A DNA stretch of 57,515 nt from Clostridiales bacterium (GCA_012735575.1 JAAYGY010000056.1:93360-150874), one strand, 5' to 3'. Shown: positions 6,532 through 15,002, counted from the first letter of the stretch. Notes: generated from the sequence alone by a model not told the origin. Numbers and translations are program-made.

Positions 6532-9501
6532 ATGAGTAAAGGGAAAAAGTGGTTTGGTAGTTTTAAAAGGTCAAATGCTAAGCCAAACCATTCTATAAAG
6601 AATTCAAAAGAAGATTTAAACACGGGTGAGCAAAAAGAAGGACAAAAAAAACGTACTGCGGACAAGTTTTTTGTTAGAAAACGACGACAGCCAAACTTCT
6701 TTATATCAATATTTGTAACCACTGTAAGAATGTTTTTGTTACTTTTAATTTTATTAGGGTTTGCTGGTTTCGGTGCGGTTATAGGAATTGGAAAAGCCTA
6801 TCTGGATTCTACTCCTGAACTGGATGTAGTTCAGATTCAAGACCAAAGCGAAACTTCCTTTATTTATGACAAATACGGTAATCTTATTACAGAATACTAT
6901 GGGTATGAAAACCGTATATGGGCTTCTGTTGATGAGATGCCGGAAACCTTGAAAAAAGCCTTTATTGCTATAGAAGATTTACGCTTCGAGGTCCATAATG
7001 GTATTGATATTAAGCGAATATTTGGATCGGTAATTCATAACTTAAGTAATGAAAGTGTTCAGGGAGCTAGTACAATAACCCAACAGCTTATAAAAAATAC
7101 TATATTAACTCCTGAGGTCACCTATAAGAGAAAAATTCAGGAAATGTATCTGGCTATTCAACTTGAAAAAAGATACTCTAAAGACCAAATATTAGAAGCC
7201 TATCTAAATACTATTTGGTTAGGCGGTTCTAATTATGGAGTAAAAGCTGCTGCTAAAGATTATTTTGGTAAGGAGCTTAATGAGCTCACCCTTAGGGAAT
7301 GTGCTATGCTGGCTGGTATCACTCGTAATCCCTGGCGTTATGATCCCCGTGCCAATACTTACACCAGGGATAAAACAGAATGGACCTATGATAGAACCAA
7401 TCTGGTCCTTAGAACCATGTATGAAAATGGTTTCATCACTGAAGCTGAGTATGAAGAAGCAAAGATAGATGAGGCTGATTATAATAATAATCCTGTTTAT
7501 ATTGTAGAAAAGCCAGCCACCAACGATTATCCAATGAAATATTTTATTGAATATGTTATTGCAGACGTTAGAAATAGAATTATGGAGCTTGAAGGTTGGG
7601 AGGGTGACGAAGGCCGTCGCAAGGCCGACCAGTATATTTATTCTGGTGGTCTTCATATATATACTACCTTGGATCCCGATATACAACAGGCTGTTGAAGA
7701 AGCGGTATATAGTTATAACAACCTGCCTAGATTCGCAAACTCAGCCCACAAAATAAATTCTAAGGGAGTTGAACAGCCTCAAGCTGCGGCAGTTGTAATT
7801 GATCAGCATACTGGAGAGCTTCAAGCTATAGTAGGTGGAAAACAACCCCCTACTGGTAAGCGCCAGTTTAATAGAGCTTTTGATGCCAGACTATCATTGG
7901 GTTCTACCATAAAACCTCTATCGGTATATGGACCTTTTATCGAAGCAGGCTATCCCGGTGGAATAATAATAGAGAATATTCCTGCCCCTATGGATGGTTG
8001 GATCGTAGATGGTAAGCCATCTCATCCAAGAAACTATGGAGGAGGCGGTTACACCGGACCAACTACTGTTAGAAGAGGTATTGCCAAATCTTTAAATGTT
8101 GTTGCAGGTAGGATAGTAGTAGAAAGAATTGGCACAGAATATTCCATCGATAAGTTAATAGAACTTGGTCTAAATCCCAATCATATGCCCGAAGGTCCAT
8201 CAGGTCTGGCTCTTGGAACCGATGGCAACAATATGATTGAAGTTGCAGGTGCATATGCTGCTATAGCTAATAAAGGGATATATCAGGAGCCTATATCCTT
8301 TACTAAAGTTCTTGATAAGAATGGAAATGAAATAATCAACACTCAAAAGGATCAAGTAACGCGTCAGGTATTTAAAGAAAGTACTGCCTTTATTCTTACG
8401 GATTGGATGAGGGACGTTGTTAATGGTGGTACTGCTACTGTACGAATAAAAAACAAAAATGGCCAAAACATCAACGTAGCAGGCAAAACTGGGACTAACA
8501 GTGACTTTAGAGGTGTTTACTTTGCCGGATTTACTCCCTACTATACTGCGACGGTATGGTTAGGCCATGATGACTACGCTCCTCAGTTTGTAAGTGGTAC
8601 TACAGGCGGTAAATTTGCCGCTCCCCTGTTTAAAAATATAATGGATAGACTTCACGAAGATCTGGAAAATAAAGATTTTTATGATTCTGTCCCCGATGAT
8701 GTTGTTCGATTTACAGTGTGTGGAGTATCAGGAAAAAGGCCTAATGGTCAGTTATGCAGCAGTGACCTAAATAATCATGGTTTAGTAACGGAATGGTTCC
8801 CGAAAGATGCTATACCAGGGCCTGATGAGGTATGTGATATGCATGTCCAGATAGAAGCTTGCCCCTACTCAGGTAAAATACCATCACCGTATTGTCCCCA
8901 AGAGCATAGGACAAAAGCCGCTGCAATTCTACTTCCTAAGAATTCTCCCTATCGCAAGCTATCGGATGCAGAACTGGCCAAATATTTACCAGGGGCGGTT
9001 AAGAATCTGGATAAGCTGAGCAGTCTGGATTATAGCAATCCTAACGATAGACCCTACTTCTGTCCTCTACATACCAAGGAATGGTATGAAGGTGAGCAAC
9101 AGAGAGAGACTATATCAGCACAAGCTATTGATTTGATAGCACAGGTAAAAGCCAATATGGCAAATCCAGAATATTCGCCTTTATTAACAAAGGAACAGAC
9201 TGACAAATTAAATAAAGCCATAGCTAAACTTGAAGAAGCACTGGAGAACGGGAAAATAGAACTCCCAGAGAAACCTATTAAAGAAGAATCTATAGAAAAG
9301 TTACCAATCTTTGATGCAAGCTTGGTACAGACAGAAATGGAAAATCTGGCAAAATTAGATAAGGCTATTTTTACAGCTATTGAAAAGGAACTTGAAAAGC
9401 TAAAACAAACGCCTGAACCTAATGAACCAGCGAATGATGATAATCAAAATTCGTCCAACAGCAATGAAAATAATAATGAAGATAGTAATGATAATAACTA
9501 G
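6532..9501 (+). CDS. Class A penicillin-binding protein (PBP1A family)
   Basis: This is a bifunctional peptidoglycan synthase. After a basic cytoplasmic tail of about 55 residues there is one membrane segment (about 60-85). The glycosyltransferase domain follows, with the catalytic-Glu motif AIEDLRFEVHNGID near 145-158 and GASTITQQLIKN near 178-189. The transpeptidase domain shows the SLGSTIKP active-serine motif near 457, the SLN motif near 522 and KTGTN near 654. The C-terminus, beyond about 720, has paired cysteines (CGVSGK, CSSD, CDMH, CPYSGK, CPQEH, CPLH), then a coiled-coil stretch and an Asn/Asp/Glu-rich tail. At 989 residues it is long for the family because of this tail. The ribosome-binding site GGAGG is eight bases before ATG. 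Confidence 0.95.
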   Translation: MSKGKKWFGSFKRSNAKPNHSIKNSKEDLNTGEQKEGQKKRTADKFFVRKRRQPNFFISIFVTTVRMFLLLLILLGFAGFGAVIGIGKAYLDSTPELDVVQIQDQSETSFIYDKYGNLITEYYGYENRIWASVDEMPETLKKAFIAIEDLRFEVHNGIDIKRIFGSVIHNLSNESVQGASTITQQLIKNTILTPEVTYKRKIQEMYLAIQLEKRYSKDQILEAYLNTIWLGGSNYGVKAAAKDYFGKELNELTLRECAMLAGITRNPWRYDPRANTYTRDKTEWTYDRTNLVLRTMYENGFITEAEYEEAKIDEADYNNNPVYIVEKPATNDYPMKYFIEYVIADVRNRIMELEGWEGDEGRRKADQYIYSGGLHIYTTLDPDIQQAVEEAVYSYNNLPRFANSAHKINSKGVEQPQAAAVVIDQHTGELQAIVGGKQPPTGKRQFNRAFDARLSLGSTIKPLSVYGPFIEAGYPGGIIIENIPAPMDGWIVDGKPSHPRNYGGGGYTGPTTVRRGIAKSLNVVAGRIVVERIGTEYSIDKLIELGLNPNHMPEGPSGLALGTDGNNMIEVAGAYAAIANKGIYQEPISFTKVLDKNGNEIINTQKDQVTRQVFKESTAFILTDWMRDVVNGGTATVRIKNKNGQNINVAGKTGTNSDFRGVYFAGFTPYYTATVWLGHDDYAPQFVSGTTGGKFAAPLFKNIMDRLHEDLENKDFYDSVPDDVVRFTVCGVSGKRPNGQLCSSDLNNHGLVTEWFPKDAIPGPDEVCDMHVQIEACPYSGKIPSPYCPQEHRTKAAAILLPKNSPYRKLSDAELAKYLPGAVKNLDKLSSLDYSNPNDRPYFCPLHTKEWYEGEQQRETISAQAIDLIAQVKANMANPEYSPLLTKEQTDKLNKAIAKLEEALENGKIELPEKPIKEESIEKLPIFDASLVQTEMENLAKLDKAIFTAIEKELEKLKQTPEPNEPANDDNQNSSNSNENNNEDSNDNN

Positions 9502-9525
9502 TTATCAAATGAATTAGCATAAATT

Positions 9526-9555
9526 AAAGAGATGGGCTGAAAAACCCATCTCTTT
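9526..9555. terminator. Bidirectional terminator between PBP and spoVAE
   Basis: A perfect 11-bp stem (9526-9536 with 9545-9555) around an 8-base loop is followed by T-rich sequence on the plus strand and lies between convergent genes. The last base is also the last base of the spoVAE stop codon. Confidence 0.85.
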
Positions 9556-9911
9556 TAGTTTTTTGATTTTGGATCGAATAAAACTGCCGTTAGATATCCA
9601 AAGACTATAGCTGCAGCTATCCCACCTGCAGTAGCCATGACTCCTCCGGAAAAAGCACCAAGAATTCCTTTCTCTTTCACTCCTTTTATAGCACCTTTAG
9701 CCAAAGCATATCCAAATCCTGGCAGAGGTACAGTAGCACCTGCTCCCCCAAATTCTACAATTGGTTCATATATACCTAAGCCGGTTAATACTACTCCTAG
9801 AGTTACAAATAGAACAAGGATTCTAGCAGAGGTTAGATTAGTTTTGTCTATAAGTATTTGACCTATAACGCAAATCAATCCTCCGGTAATAAAGGCTTTG
9901 ATATAATCCAT
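9555..9911 (-). CDS. spoVAE: Stage V sporulation protein AE
   Basis: This small, very hydrophobic protein (118 residues) has about four membrane segments and the family-typical FITGGLICVIGQILID and FGGAGATVPLPGFGYALAKG stretches. SpoVA proteins form the channel that takes dipicolinic acid into the forespore and releases it on germination. It is the last gene of the spoVA operon, directly after spoVAD, and ends in a strong terminator. It shares its internal architecture with SpoVAC (both carry GGLIC..GQ and a GAG..VP[LI].GF motif), reflecting common ancestry. Confidence 0.93.
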   Translation of the reverse strand: MDYIKAFITGGLICVIGQILIDKTNLTSARILVLFVTLGVVLTGLGIYEPIVEFGGAGATVPLPGFGYALAKGAIKGVKEKGILGAFSGGVMATAGGIAAAIVFGYLTAVLFDPKSKN

Positions 9912-9914
9912 GGT

Positions 9915-10931
9915 TCATCCCTTCTTTTCTATAACAATTGCGTGAGCAATACTAGGTATTGAATCTCCCTGCTGGCTGCTTATGGTGCTATGCAGTGCTC
10001 CGGTAGATGCTATTAGAATACGATTTAGTTCACCATCCTCAATTTTTTTCAGAAGATATCCTGCTAATACTACGGCAGAACAAGCACAACCACTGGCTCC
10101 TGCGTGAACATCCTGTTCCTCATTATAAATCTCACATCCACAATCTATATACCTATCTTCTATATCATATCCCTCTTTTTTCAGTAAATCGATTGTTAAC
10201 TGGCGTCCGTATTTTGCTAAGTCACCAGTAACTATTAGATCATAGTCCCCTGGGCCACGACCTGTATCTTCAAAATGTGCTTTTATTGTATCAGCTGCTG
10301 CGGGGGCCATAGCTGCACCCATATAATTAGCATCCTTTATTCCAAAGTCTATAACCTTACCAGTAGTGGCATGGGTTATACAAGGGCCTTCACCACTGCT
10401 AGAAAGCAAAACTCCTCCAGCGCCAGTTACAGTCCATTGTGCTGTTGGAGGTCTTTGCACTCCCATCTCTAAGGGAAAGCGAAATTGCCTTTCAGCTGTA
10501 CAAAAATGGCTTGAGGTAACACAAAGAACATGATTTGCATATCCCCCATCAATCATTGCAGCTCCTAATGACATAGTTTGGGTCATGGAGGAGCAAGCTC
10601 CGTATAGCCCATAATAGGGTATACCTAAGCTCCTTGCACTAAAGGTGGCAGAAATGATCTGATCTAATAAATCCCCTGCAAAAAGATAATTGATATCTGT
10701 AGGTTCCTTTTTAGCTCTATTTAATATCATTTGAGCTGTTTCGATAAACATCCTTCTTTCGGCTTTTTCCCAGGTCTTTTCACCCCATAGATCATCTTCC
10801 AAAATTTTATCGAAGTATTCAGCTAGAGGACCCTCTCCCTCCTTTTTTCCCACTATAGATGCTCTAGAGATGATTTTAGGTGGATTATTGTTAAAAACTA
10901 TAGTTTGTCCTCCTATTCTGTTCTGTGCCAT
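9915..10931 (-). CDS. spoVAD: Stage V sporulation protein AD
   Basis: SpoVAD is a thiolase-fold protein that binds dipicolinic acid at the inner spore membrane. The 338-residue protein has the family-typical length and motifs: FNNNPPKIISRASIVGKKEG near the N-terminus, YYGLYGACSSMTQTMSLGA in the middle and HAGASGCACSAVVLAGY near 276-292. It lies between spoVAC and spoVAE with gaps of 12 and 3 bases, so it is co-transcribed and probably translationally coupled. Confidence 0.95.
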   Translation of the reverse strand: MAQNRIGGQTIVFNNNPPKIISRASIVGKKEGEGPLAEYFDKILEDDLWGEKTWEKAERRMFIETAQMILNRAKKEPTDINYLFAGDLLDQIISATFSARSLGIPYYGLYGACSSMTQTMSLGAAMIDGGYANHVLCVTSSHFCTAERQFRFPLEMGVQRPPTAQWTVTGAGGVLLSSSGEGPCITHATTGKVIDFGIKDANYMGAAMAPAAADTIKAHFEDTGRGPGDYDLIVTGDLAKYGRQLTIDLLKKEGYDIEDRYIDCGCEIYNEEQDVHAGASGCACSAVVLAGYLLKKIEDGELNRILIASTGALHSTISSQQGDSIPSIAHAIVIEKKG

Positions 10932-10943
10932 CGTGTATATCCC

Positions 10944-11408
10944 TCATTTAATAAAAAAGTAATTTATTAAACCTACTACTACTGATGCAGTTATACCATA
11001 GACCAATACAGGACCTGCTACTGAAAACATTTTTGCACCTATTCCCATTACATAACCTTCCCTTTTATGTTCCATAGCCGGGGAAACTATAGAATTTGAA
11101 AATCCTGTGATAGGAACTACAGAACCTGCCCCCGCCCTTTTACCGATTTTTTCATATAGTCCTAAACCAGTCAATAATGCGGCTATCAATATTAAAGTTA
11201 TAGATGTGGTGGCAGACGCTTCCTCAGTATTCATATTATAATAATTTTTAGCTATATTACTTATTAATTGACCTATTGTGCATATTAGACCTCCTACCAA
11301 AAATGCCATGATACAATTGGTAACTGTGTTGGACTTTGGGCTTATACTATTTGCATATTTCTGATATTCTTCATTTATCTTCTTCTGCTTTACATCTAAT
11401 GATTCCAT
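10944..11408 (-). CDS. spoVAC: Stage V sporulation protein AC
   Basis: SpoVAC is a membrane protein of the dipicolinate channel; the Bacillus protein behaves as a mechanosensitive channel. Several membrane segments and the SpoVAC/AE motifs AFLVGGLICTIGQLI and GAGSVVPITGFSNSIVSPAMEHKREGYVMGIG are present. The start is placed at ATG 11408 (154 residues), which has GGAGG seven bases upstream; an ORF start at 11447 would place that site inside the gene. Confidence 0.94.
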   Translation of the reverse strand: MESLDVKQKKINEEYQKYANSISPKSNTVTNCIMAFLVGGLICTIGQLISNIAKNYYNMNTEEASATTSITLILIAALLTGLGLYEKIGKRAGAGSVVPITGFSNSIVSPAMEHKREGYVMGIGAKMFSVAGPVLVYGITASVVVGLINYFFIK

Positions 11409-11449
11409 TGACCCACCTCCAGAATTTATTTTTTTCATTAAATTCAATT

Positions 11450-11602
11450 TTATTCAGAAATAATATTGCTTAACCTTGACCTAGAATTCCTTGCATCTCT
11501 ATTTTCCATAAGTTTTTTATCTAAATCATGCCTGCTTTCCTTTTCCTCTATATTTTTACCTTCAAAATCTAAGATAGGAATCTGATGATACTTTTTTTCC
11601 AT
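11450..11602 (-). CDS. Small spoVA-operon ORF of unknown function
   Basis: A 50-codon ORF starts at ATG 11602, nine bases after an AAAGGAG ribosome-binding site, and ends at TAA 11450. It fills the gap between spoVAB and spoVAC in the same direction. The product is hydrophilic and highly charged, with no membrane segment (it begins MEKKYHQIPILDFEGKNIEE and has a KLMENRDARNSRSRL stretch). I do not recognise a family. Its clean ribosome-binding site and exact fit in the operon support it as a real gene, possibly a small sporulation protein. No function is claimed. Confidence 0.62.
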   Translation of the reverse strand: MEKKYHQIPILDFEGKNIEEKESRHDLDKKLMENRDARNSRSRLSNIISE

Positions 11603-11623
11603 GGTTTTATACTCCTTTAGTTA

Positions 11624-12049
11624 TTAATAAAAACCAGGTACAGTCCAATAAACTAATGATCCAACTATTTTTCCTAGAATAAGCACAATAATCCACAGAT
11701 AAATCCACCTACTTATCCCTATATAGGTAGATGCAAAAGGAAAAACGTCTAATGTTTCAGCTAAAGCTGATGCTATCATACCAACAAAAATACCCATGAA
11801 TAATCCAACTATTATAAGCAATGATGGGCTTACCATAATATTAAATTCAAACATATATAAAAAGCATGAGATTAGGCTACCTAAAAGAATTATATTCTTG
11901 TAAACATATACATATCTCTGAGTCATGCTCAGATCCATTATCCTGGTAACAATACCTAAAACTGTAATAAATGCTGAAATACCAGTTCCTACAACAGTAC
12001 CACCCGCCAAACCTAAGGCTACTAGAAAAATTTTATTCATTTTCCCCAC
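11624..12049 (-). CDS. spoVAB: Stage V sporulation protein AB
   Basis: This 141-residue membrane protein has about four hydrophobic segments and the SpoVAB-like features LGLAGGTVVGTGISAFITVLGI at the N-terminus and GMIASALAETLDVFPF near residue 90. It overlaps the end of spoVAA by 17 bases and precedes the small ORF and spoVAC. Together with SpoVAA it belongs to the SpoVA set required for dipicolinate uptake; its molecular role is less well defined than that of AC and AD. A start at the ATG of codon 4 is possible. Confidence 0.88.
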   Translation of the reverse strand: MGKMNKIFLVALGLAGGTVVGTGISAFITVLGIVTRIMDLSMTQRYVYVYKNIILLGSLISCFLYMFEFNIMVSPSLLIIVGLFMGIFVGMIASALAETLDVFPFASTYIGISRWIYLWIIVLILGKIVGSLVYWTVPGFY

Positions 12050-12659
12050 TTTTTTGATCCTCTCTATATTCCATATATGACTCTACATCCCTTTTATACT
12101 TAAACATTTCTATTTCTAGAAGATCTGGTATATTTTTATTTCTGGAGAAAATTCCAAAAAATAGTGCTATTCCTATGCCAATCCCTATGGAATAGGGGAT
12201 ATTAATCCAGTATAGACTGACATTTTTTTGCCCTGTTAGAGAAGTAGTTATAGTTTCGTGTACCTGATGCATATTAACGTCTGCGTGAAAATACATTATA
12301 GCAAGTCCAGCACCTAAAAATAGAAGTAAGCATGTAATAACTATTTTTACAAAGTTAGTAAGGTTAATCTTGTTGGATTCTTCCTTGTCTATCTTATCTA
12401 TTGCAATAGATACTTTTTTTTCCCCTACTGATAGAATCATAGTTTGTGGAATAGCTCTGCTTATGATTTCAATTATTTCAATAACACTAATTGTAATAAT
12501 TTCGCTGTCCCTGTTGTAGTCAATAGGTATAACCAGTTTTTCAACCTTTTCTTTTATTTCTATTGGACATAATAAATAGGCAATATCTTTTAAGTATACG
12601 GTTTGACCCACTTTTATACTTATCTGTTTTTTTAACTGCAGATAGATTTTCTTATCCAT
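12033..12659 (-). CDS. spoVAA: Stage V sporulation protein AA
   Basis: The protein is 208 residues long, the usual size for SpoVAA. The N-terminal soluble half (about 1-100) contains the VYLKDIAYLLCP segment of the SpoVAA N-terminal domain, and the second half has two membrane segments (about 106-126 and 155-172). Order and overlap with spoVAB match the Bacillus operon. It lies six bases after the small membrane protein gene at 12666-12857 and is presumably transcribed from the sigma-G-like promoter at 12892-12922. Confidence 0.88.
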   Translation of the reverse strand: MDKKIYLQLKKQISIKVGQTVYLKDIAYLLCPIEIKEKVEKLVIPIDYNRDSEIITISVIEIIEIISRAIPQTMILSVGEKKVSIAIDKIDKEESNKINLTNFVKIVITCLLLFLGAGLAIMYFHADVNMHQVHETITTSLTGQKNVSLYWINIPYSIGIGIGIALFFGIFSRNKNIPDLLEIEMFKYKRDVESYMEYREDQKSGENE

Positions 12660-12665
12660 AAATTC

Positions 12666-12857
12666 TTATCCATTAGCATCCCCTTTTGCGACTTGATATT
12701 CAGGAGTAAAATATACCAGTTTTGCACCTGAATATACCTTATCTTGTTGTCTGTTATTATTGCTCATTATGTTCCAAATAAGAAGTCCACTACCTATTAC
12801 TATCATTGCTAGTAATATAAACCCGATTACGTAATTCCATTTTTTTATATTTATCAT
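12666..12857 (-). CDS. Small single-pass membrane protein at head of spoVA operon
   Basis: The 63-residue product has one N-terminal membrane segment (about residues 8-30) followed by a short polar tail. It is the first ORF after the sigma-G-like promoter and stops six bases before spoVAA, so it belongs to the spoVA transcript. AAAGGG lies eight bases before its ATG. I do not recognise a family and there is no counterpart at this place in the Bacillus subtilis operon. A forespore membrane role is suggested only by context. Confidence 0.66.
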   Translation of the reverse strand: MINIKKWNYVIGFILLAMIVIGSGLLIWNIMSNNNRQQDKVYSGAKLVYFTPEYQVAKGDANG

Positions 12858-12891
12858 TCCTTCATCCCTTTCTATTATTAGACTTTATGTA

Positions 12892-12922
12892 TATTATGTG
12901 TATTGATTTATTATTTTATCCA
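12892..12922 (-). promoter_or_regulatory. Sigma-G-like promoter of the spoVA operon
   Basis: On the minus strand TGGATA (12917-12922), an 18-base spacer and CATAATA (12892-12898) fit the forespore sigma-G consensus, with a perfect -10 and one mismatch in the -35. It starts immediately after the sigF terminator and about 35 bases before the first ORF. In Bacillus the spoVA operon is a sigma-G target, which agrees. Confidence 0.6.
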
Positions 12923-12928
12923 AAAAAA

Positions 12929-12946
12929 ACACCCTACTAAGGTGTT
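12929..12946 (-). terminator. Terminator after sigF
   Basis: AACACC (12929-12934) pairs with GGTGTT (12941-12946), and a run of eight T follows on the minus strand. The hairpin overlaps the sigF stop codon and separates the spoIIA and spoVA operons. Confidence 0.78.
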
Positions 12947-13709
12947 AAATAAGCTCTCTCATTTTAAGGAGTACTTTTTTTTCAATCCTTGATACTTGTA
13001 CTTGAGATATGCCTAATTCATCAGCAATATCGCTCTGGGTTTTATCATGAAAGTATCTCATTATTATTATATATCTTTCACGTTTATCCAGCTTGGATAA
13101 AACATCCTTAAGGGCAACCCTATCTACTATCTGCGACATCTGAGTATCATCCTTTGATACCTTATCTATTAAAAGTATTGGATTGTCATCATCTTCATAA
13201 ACCACATCATATATGGAAGCCGGCACCCTACTAGCCTCGATAGCATGTACAATATCCTCTGGATCGCTACCAACTGCTTCGGCAATTTCTCCGATGGTAG
13301 GCTCTCTATTGAGAGTATTTTTTAGCTGCTCTTTTGCAGCCATAGATTTATTAGCCAATTCTTTTAGGGACCGACTGACTTTAATGATTCCATCATCTCT
13401 TAAAAACCTCTTAATTTCACCCATAATCATAGGAACGGCATAGGTCGAGAATCTGACATTGTACTCAGCGTCATAGTTACGAATTGCTTTTATAAGACCA
13501 ATTGTTCCAATTTGAAACAGATCGTCATACTCGTATCCCCTATTTAAAAACCTCTTTATAATACTCTTTACCAGGGCTACATTACTTCTTACCAAAGTGT
13601 CTAGTGCTTGCTGTTCTCCCTGTTGAGCCTTTTCTAATAGTTTCATGGTTTCCTCATGAGAAAGCAAGCCCTTTTCACTATTCTCTTTAGGAATATGTTC
13701 TATATTCAT
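12945..13709 (-). CDS. sigF: Sporulation sigma factor SigF
   Basis: This is the first forespore-specific sigma factor. The 254-residue protein has region 2 (NRGYEYDDLFQIGTIGLIKAI and NVRFSTYAVPMIMGEIKR, about 57-101), region 3 (KELANKSMAAKEQLKNTLNREPTIGEIAEAVG) and region 4 with the helix-turn-helix KTQSDIADELGISQVQVSRIEKK near the C-terminus. It is the third gene of the spoIIA operon and follows spoIIAB at once, so its activity is held by SpoIIAB and released by SpoIIAA. Position and neighbours distinguish it from sigma-G. Confidence 0.96.
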   Translation of the reverse strand: MNIEHIPKENSEKGLLSHEETMKLLEKAQQGEQQALDTLVRSNVALVKSIIKRFLNRGYEYDDLFQIGTIGLIKAIRNYDAEYNVRFSTYAVPMIMGEIKRFLRDDGIIKVSRSLKELANKSMAAKEQLKNTLNREPTIGEIAEAVGSDPEDIVHAIEASRVPASIYDVVYEDDDNPILLIDKVSKDDTQMSQIVDRVALKDVLSKLDKRERYIIIMRYFHDKTQSDIADELGISQVQVSRIEKKVLLKMRELI

Positions 13710-13710
13710 T

Positions 13711-14157
13711 CTATAACTCCGTTTTTCCCCTGGGATTTTTAATATATTTAGTCATCTTTACCTTTGTTCCCTGGTTAATTCCTGATATCACTTCCAACTG
13801 GTCCATGAAGGTTTCCATTACAGTAAAACCCATACCAGAACGTTCAAGCTCAGGCTTGGAAGTATATAGGGGCTGGCATGCTTTTTCAATATCCTCTATA
13901 CCCTTTCCCTTGTCTGAAACCTCAACAACTAATTTATCCGGATATATATATGCTGACATCTCCACATAACCTATACCATCTTCATATCCATGTATAATAG
14001 CATTGGTTACTGCCTCTGAGACAGCCGTCTTTATATCTGTTATTTCTTCTAAAGTTGGATCCATTTGAGAAGCAAAGGCTGCTATAATGACCCTAGCAAA
14101 GGATTCGTTACTTGATTTGCTTAAAAATTTTATATGCATTTCATTAATTTTCTCCAT
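13711..14157 (-). CDS. spoIIAB: Anti-sigma F factor SpoIIAB
   Basis: SpoIIAB is the GHKL-fold kinase that binds sigma-F and phosphorylates SpoIIAA. N-box residues are seen in [17 protein letters not shown] (about 42-58), the G1 box in [14 protein letters not shown] (about 77-90) and the G2 box in [16 protein letters not shown] (about 106-121). The ATG at 14157 with GGGGGG nine bases upstream is preferred over an upstream ATG at 14178; it then begins right after the spoIIAA stop. The gene sits between spoIIAA and sigF with near-zero spacing. Confidence 0.95.
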   Translation of the reverse strand: MEKINEMHIKFLSKSSNESFARVIIAAFASQMDPTLEEITDIKTAVSEAVTNAIIHGYEDGIGYVEMSAYIYPDKLVVEVSDKGKGIEDIEKACQPLYTSKPELERSGMGFTVMETFMDQLEVISGINQGTKVKMTKYIKNPRGKTEL

Positions 14158-14158
14158 T

Positions 14159-14503
14159 TTAATATCCCCCCATATCATTTAACGCTTGGTCCAGTTGGTC
14201 ATAGACTTTTATAAGCTTGTATATTCCAGACATTTGGAAAATCCTATCAATATGGGCGTTAATATTTACAACTCCCAGCTTTCCGCCTCGTTTGGAGATA
14301 ATTTTATATCTGCCTAGTATTACACCAATCCCTGAACTATCCATAAAATTTAATCCTTGTATATCCATAACTATATTTTTAATGGTAGGATCCTCCAAAA
14401 TGCCATCTATGTATTGCCTTACTTGGTTGGCTGTATGATGATCTAATTCTCCTTTAAGGGAAACCATCAATGTATTTTTCTTTTTTCTACCCTTTATCTC
14501 CAC
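14159..14503 (-). CDS. spoIIAA: Anti-sigma F factor antagonist SpoIIAA
   Basis: SpoIIAA is a STAS-domain protein that, when dephosphorylated, displaces sigma-F from SpoIIAB. The phosphorylated serine lies in the motif [14 protein letters not shown] (second Ser, near residue 56). The length of 114 residues is typical. GTG at 14503 follows AGGAGG by eight bases. It is the first gene of the operon and lies about 55 bases downstream of a consensus sigma-H promoter. Confidence 0.95.
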   Translation of the reverse strand: MEIKGRKKKNTLMVSLKGELDHHTANQVRQYIDGILEDPTIKNIVMDIQGLNFMDSSGIGVILGRYKIISKRGGKLGVVNINAHIDRIFQMSGIYKLIKVYDQLDQALNDMGGY

Positions 14504-14555
14504 ATCTATTACCTCCTTATTGATGAAAAAAACAATTTAGCTCTCGTCTCCTATT

Positions 14556-14584
14556 ATATTCTTCGCTAACCTTTATTTTCCTTC
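14556..14584 (-). promoter_or_regulatory. Sigma-H promoter of the spoIIA operon
   Basis: On the minus strand GAAGGAAAA (14576-14584), 11 bases and GAAGAATAT (14556-14564) match the sigma-H consensus RNAGGAWWW-N11/12-RNNGAATWW at every specified position. spoIIA is a known sigma-H/Spo0A target in Bacillus. No convincing Spo0A box was found beside it. Confidence 0.8.
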
Positions 14585-14630
14585 ATAGAATAATGGCTAT
14601 TATTGTTGTTTGTCTCACAAAAAAAACAAA

Positions 14631-14656
14631 ATCCTCACGACATGTGTCGAGAGGAT
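14631..14656 (-). terminator. Terminator of the small unknown gene
   Basis: ATCCTC (14631-14636) pairs with GAGGAT (14651-14656), and inside it CGACA pairs with TGTCG. A T-rich run follows on the minus strand. It closes the gene ending at 14671. Confidence 0.78.
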
Positions 14657-14670
14657 TTTTACTGCATCTT

Positions 14671-14892
14671 TTATACCTCAACCTCTTGAATTTCCACCCT
14701 AATGGATTGGGTCCTATTCATATCTTCTAGTATTTTGTTTTCATCATCCCATGTTCTATACTTCTCTTTCTCTTCTTCGGTAAGTATAACCTCGTCCATA
14801 ATTTGTCTTCCTGTCATGGGCTTGTTACTGACATAGGTTTGCATAATGGGATTGTTATCAACTACCGTCAAAATTGCATAAACATATTTCAT
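14671..14892 (-). CDS. Small conserved-looking protein of unknown function
   Basis: The 73-residue product starts at ATG 14892, right behind GGAGGAGCTT; an upstream in-frame ATG at 14937 has no good site. It begins with a hydrophobic strand (MKYVYAILTVVDNNPIMQTYV) and ends in a charged helix and a short beta-like tail. I do not recognise the family. It has its own terminator and lies between the spoIIA promoter region and the L25 gene, so a sporulation link is possible but not shown. Confidence 0.6.
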   Translation of the reverse strand: MKYVYAILTVVDNNPIMQTYVSNKPMTGRQIMDEVILTEEEKEKYRTWDDENKILEDMNRTQSIRVEIQEVEV

Positions 14893-15002
14893 AAGCTCCT
14901 CCAAACCCCTTCTCTTTATGTAATTAATCAAAGCCATTATTGCATCAGATATATTCTATATTTAAGTTTACAATACTTTTCCCCATATTTCAATATGGAC
15001 AA

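Noticed and set aside
14637-14651. TGTCGAG as a Spo0A box for spoIIA
   Set aside because: It is part of the stem of the terminator for the neighbouring gene, so its presence is explained by that hairpin.
14984-14999. Terminator after ctc
   Set aside because: CCATATT..AATATGG is a weak AT-rich hairpin without a T run on the minus strand.
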